Shown here: positions 5,347 to 5,369 of the stretch, piece by piece
Layout of the letters: every line of letters begins with the position of its first letter
Position numbering within the stretch: position 1 is the stretch's first letter
NCBI GenBank assembly: GCA_028706735.1
Contig: JAQTVS010000225.1
Span: forward strand, 1-5,369
From: Thiomonas sp.
Lineage (GTDB): Bacteria; Pseudomonadota; Gammaproteobacteria; Burkholderiales; Burkholderiaceae_C
Length of the DNA: 5,369 nucleotides
Direction of reading: 5' to 3'
The notes under the pieces: model-generated
What the model saw: the letters and a program-made list of their open reading frames with translations, nothing else
What the model was told of the DNA's origin: nothing
Database searches by the model: none
Program-made: the position numbers and the translations under genes

Positions 5347-5369
5347 GGTTTGAATGCGGCGGATTTCGC

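Noticed and set aside
1..5369. CRISPR array, tRNA, rRNA, insertion sequence or attachment site
   Set aside because: No regularly spaced repeats, cloverleaf or rRNA-like stretch, transposase frame or paired terminal repeats were visible on reading both strands.

Overview
The window is GC-rich bacterial chromosomal DNA with dense, short-spaced genes. The families present are a LysR regulator, two zinc-independent medium-chain reductases, an MFS exporter and a BrnT/BrnA pair. Together they suit a proteobacterium, perhaps a betaproteobacterium. That assignment is inference from composition and family content; no rRNA or other phylogenetic marker is present.

Layout: (1) positions 1-769, minus strand, hold a LysR-type regulator cut by the left window edge. 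(2) It is divergent from a plus-strand three-gene cluster. This encodes a small carboxymuconolactone-decarboxylase-like protein (855-1253), an NADPH:quinone-reductase-like MDR enzyme (1313-2245) and a 404-residue MFS transporter (2259-3473). The gaps are 59 and 13 bases, so one operon is likely. The 85-base divergent region has an imperfect 23-bp palindrome over the lysR start codon, a candidate operator. (3) A 170-base convergent gap (3474-3643) has no recognisable gene but contains a two-tier hairpin at 3597-3636. (4) A minus-strand type II toxin-antitoxin module follows: brnT-like toxin (4217-3915) overlapping a ribbon-helix-helix antitoxin (3934-3644) by 20 bases. Its promoter has a consensus -35 box, lies immediately before the toxin ATG and is overlapped by an inverted repeat. 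(5) A minus-strand zinc-type alcohol dehydrogenase-like reductase (5335-4304) fills the right end.

How the genes may work together: the LysR-controlled cluster looks like a small sensing, chemical conversion and export cassette for a quinone, enone or aromatic electrophile. The substrate cannot be read from the sequence. The toxin-antitoxin pair is probably an independent insertion between two metabolic loci. The least ordinary features are in that module: a probable leaderless toxin mRNA, an operator-like repeat over the -35 box, a short palindrome containing the antitoxin ribosome binding site, and an antitoxin whose DNA-binding fold is N-terminal with a helical C-terminal tail, the reverse of the classical BrnA layout. 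I found no CRISPR array, rRNA, tRNA, transposase or obvious origin.
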